Assembly: GCA_016110215.1 (NCBI GenBank)
Contig: JADWQD010000003.1
Coordinates: forward strand, 868,001 to 932,000
DNA length: 64,000 nucleotides
Direction of reading: 5' to 3'
Source: Capronia americana
Taxonomy: Eukaryota > Ascomycota > Eurotiomycetes > Chaetothyriales > Herpotrichiellaceae
Position 1 is the stretch's first letter. Each line of letters starts with the position of its first letter. The notes beneath the pieces were generated by a model. It searched no databases. It saw only the letters and a list, made by a program, of their open reading frames with translations, and was not told the DNA's origin. Made by a program: the position numbers and the translations under genes. Shown here piece after piece: positions 62,332-64,000 of this stretch.

Positions 62332-64000
62332 ATGCGTTTTAGACTGCGGTCGTCCTCTGCATTCGCGCTCCTGACGCTTGCGGGCTTCTCGTTCGGCCAA
62401 TACTTTCCGGCGGCACCGAAGAATGTGACGGTAGTCAAATCGCAGCTCCAAGAAGGCGTCTCGGTTTCGTTCAAAGAGGTACCCAGAACATCACCGACTC
62501 TCACTGGGGCGCAACTGACGTGCTCAACCCCAGACTAGCATATGTGAAACAACCCCAGGAGTGCGATCGTATGCCGGGTACGTCCACCTTCCTCCGGATG
62601 TTGTGGACGATCTGGGGGTCGACCAGAATTACACCATCAACACGTTCTTCTGGTTCTTCGAGTCCCGCAAGGATCCAGCGAATGCGCCTCTCTCGATTTG
62701 GATAAATGGCGGCCCTGGGAGTTCGTCTATGATCGGTCTCTTACAGGAAAATGGTGGGTTTTTTGATTTCATTCTGACTTCGCGGAGACAAGAAATCCAC
62801 CGTCACCTTGGCCTCATCCCAGGCCTGCTTCGGAGCAATGTCACGCCCGTCCTCAAAAATGTTGCTAACCGCCACATATTAGGACCGTGCAACATCAATC
62901 ATGACTCTAACGGCACAACGCTGAACCCCTGGTCGTGGAACAATGAAGTCAACATGTAGGAAGTTCTCCACGCATGAGTGGAAGCGCAAGCTGATGGTAG
63001 CTCCATAGGCTGTACATTGACCAGCCGAACCAAGTCGGCCTGAGTTACGATGTCCTGGTGAACGGAACGCAAGATCTACTGGATCCTTCCGGCGACGTTC
63101 TCACGGATGACTTCTCAAACAGAGTGCCCGAACAGAACAACACATTCCTGGTCGGAACTTTCCCTAGCCAACTGCTAACATCAAGCGCGAATGGTACAAC
63201 CAACTCAGCGAGGACGCTCTGGCATTTCGCCCAAGTCTGGTTCCAGACCTTCCCAGACTACAAGCCCAACGACGACCGGATCAGTATCTGGACAGAATCG
63301 TACGGAGGGCACTACGGGCCCGCGTTCGCCAATTTCTTCCGCGAGCAGAACGACAAGATCGCCAACGGTAGCTGGCGAGACGCGGGAGAGACGTACACCA
63401 TTCACCTCGACACGCTCGGTATTATCAACGGCTGCATCGACACGCTGGTCCAAGAACCGAGCTACCCGCAGATGGCGTTCAACAACACCTACAACATCCA
63501 AGCCATCAACCGCACCGTCTACGAGGCTGCAATGACGCGGTTTACGGAACCGGGCGGCGTGCGCGACATGATAGAGACTTGCAGAGCACTAGCTGCAGAG
63601 GGAGACCCCGAGAACCAGGGCAACAACGCCACCGTCAACGACGCCTGTGCAGCCGCCAACGACGCGACATGGGACATCGAAGGCGCCTACGTCGATATCT
63701 CGGGCCGGAACTACTACGACATCGCGGCCATCGACCCGGACCCCTTCCCGCCAAACTACTACATCGGCTACCTCAACCAGCCGCACGTGCAGGCGGCGCT
63801 CGGCGTACCCGTCAACTACACCAACCCCGGAGGCAACGCGGCGTACTACGCCTTCCAAAACACAGGCGATTACCCCCGCGGCGGGTACCTCGAGGACCTC
63901 GCGGCGCTGATCGACGCAGGCATCAAAGTCGCCCTCGTGTTCGGCGACCGCGACTACGCCTGCAACTGGATCGGCGGCGAGGCCGTCTCCCTCGCGCTCA
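62332..64000 (+). CDS. Secreted serine carboxypeptidase (S10), 3' partial
   Basis: Removes C-terminal residues from peptides at acidic pH. Exons 62332-62478, 62534-62753, 62883-62955, 63009->64000 (introns of 55, 129 and 53 nt). Seen: signal peptide MRFRLRSSSAFALLTLAGFSFG; substrate-binding NGGPGSSSMIG at about 108-118; ENGPCNIN; LYIDQPNQVGLSY; nucleophile S244 in TESYGGHYGPAF; catalytic-Asp region VALVFGDRDYACNWIGG near the window end; the catalytic His lies beyond it. The third intron splits the Met codon of NMLYIDQP. Many N-glycosylation sequons (NVT, NYT, NGT, NNT, NGS, NRT, NAT). Probably extracellular or vacuolar. Confidence 0.93.

Noticed and set aside
1..64000. CRISPR arrays, rRNA, intact transposons or viral genes
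   Set aside because: No direct-repeat/spacer pattern, rRNA-like stretch, transposase, integrase or reverse-transcriptase motif was seen on either strand.

Overview
The window is nuclear DNA of a filamentous ascomycete (Pezizomycotina). The evidence is the gene families (fungal-specific transcription-factor domains, a pisatin-demethylase-like P450, a sedolisin, a fungal TMEM16 of the nhTMEM16 type, NmrA-like and NB-ARC/TPR proteins) and the many short GT-AG introns of about 43-130 nt, often with a CTRAY-like branch site. The overall content would fit a black-yeast-like (Chaetothyriales) lineage, but I cannot prove the order from sequence alone. I see no phage, plasmid, CRISPR or intact transposon. 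All splice models below were built by eye from splice sites and reading-frame continuity.

Layout. 1-3549: 5'-cut NLR-like protein (C2H2 fingers, NB-ARC, TPR). 3539-5158(-): transcription factor without a zinc cluster, overlapping the NLR tail. 5811-7757(-): MFS drug transporter, divergent from a zinc alcohol dehydrogenase (8747-9975). 10331-11239: CUZ1/ZFAND1-like AN1-UBL protein. 11533-12681(-): thymidylate synthase, with an MCB box upstream. 13669-14868: nitrilase / cyanide hydratase-like enzyme. 14994-16619(-), 18003-19877(+) and 19957-20952(-): three transcription factors, the last one short. 21732-22599(-): five-exon beta-carbonic anhydrase. 22600-24715: gene-poor stretch with a 13-bp minisatellite. 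24716-25640: SDR, tail to tail with another transcription factor (25669-27236, -). 28036-29126: NmrA-like. 29534-31522(-): secreted sedolisin. 32533-33977(-): FMN lactate 2-monooxygenase-like. 34490-36824: TMEM16. 37427-38809: F-box-like protein, with extra Cys-rich exons after its stop. 40620-44096(-): Vnx1-like cation/H+ antiporter. 45107-46329: proteasome ATPase Rpt6. 46574-47524(-): inositol monophosphatase. 48023-49165(-): Ser-rich membrane protein. 50005-50841: pterin carbinolamine dehydratase. 51174-52223(-): C4-sterol methyl oxidase Erg25. 52872-54561: MFS. 55251-55715: small unknown. 56707-58407: transcription factor. 58921-60466(-): P450. 62332-end: secreted serine carboxypeptidase, cut at the 3' end.

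How it works together. Housekeeping genes (TMP1, RPT6, ERG25, IMPase, PCD, CUZ1) are mixed with accessory catabolic or secretory genes. From about 5.8 to 34 kb there are two small-molecule dehydrogenases (ADH, SDR), a nitrilase, a carbonic anhydrase, an NmrA-like sensor, a flavin alpha-hydroxyacid oxidase and an exporter, interspersed with four transcription factors. This looks like an adaptive metabolic region, but co-regulation is only inferred. Most notable are: an ERG25 start codon split by an intron; a stop codon followed in frame by a spliced Cys-rich tail; a recurring family of Fungal_trans_2-like regulators without a zinc cluster, including a truncated local paralogue; a cluster of hairpins upstream of the nitrilase gene; and tandem TGACGT half-sites upstream of one regulator.
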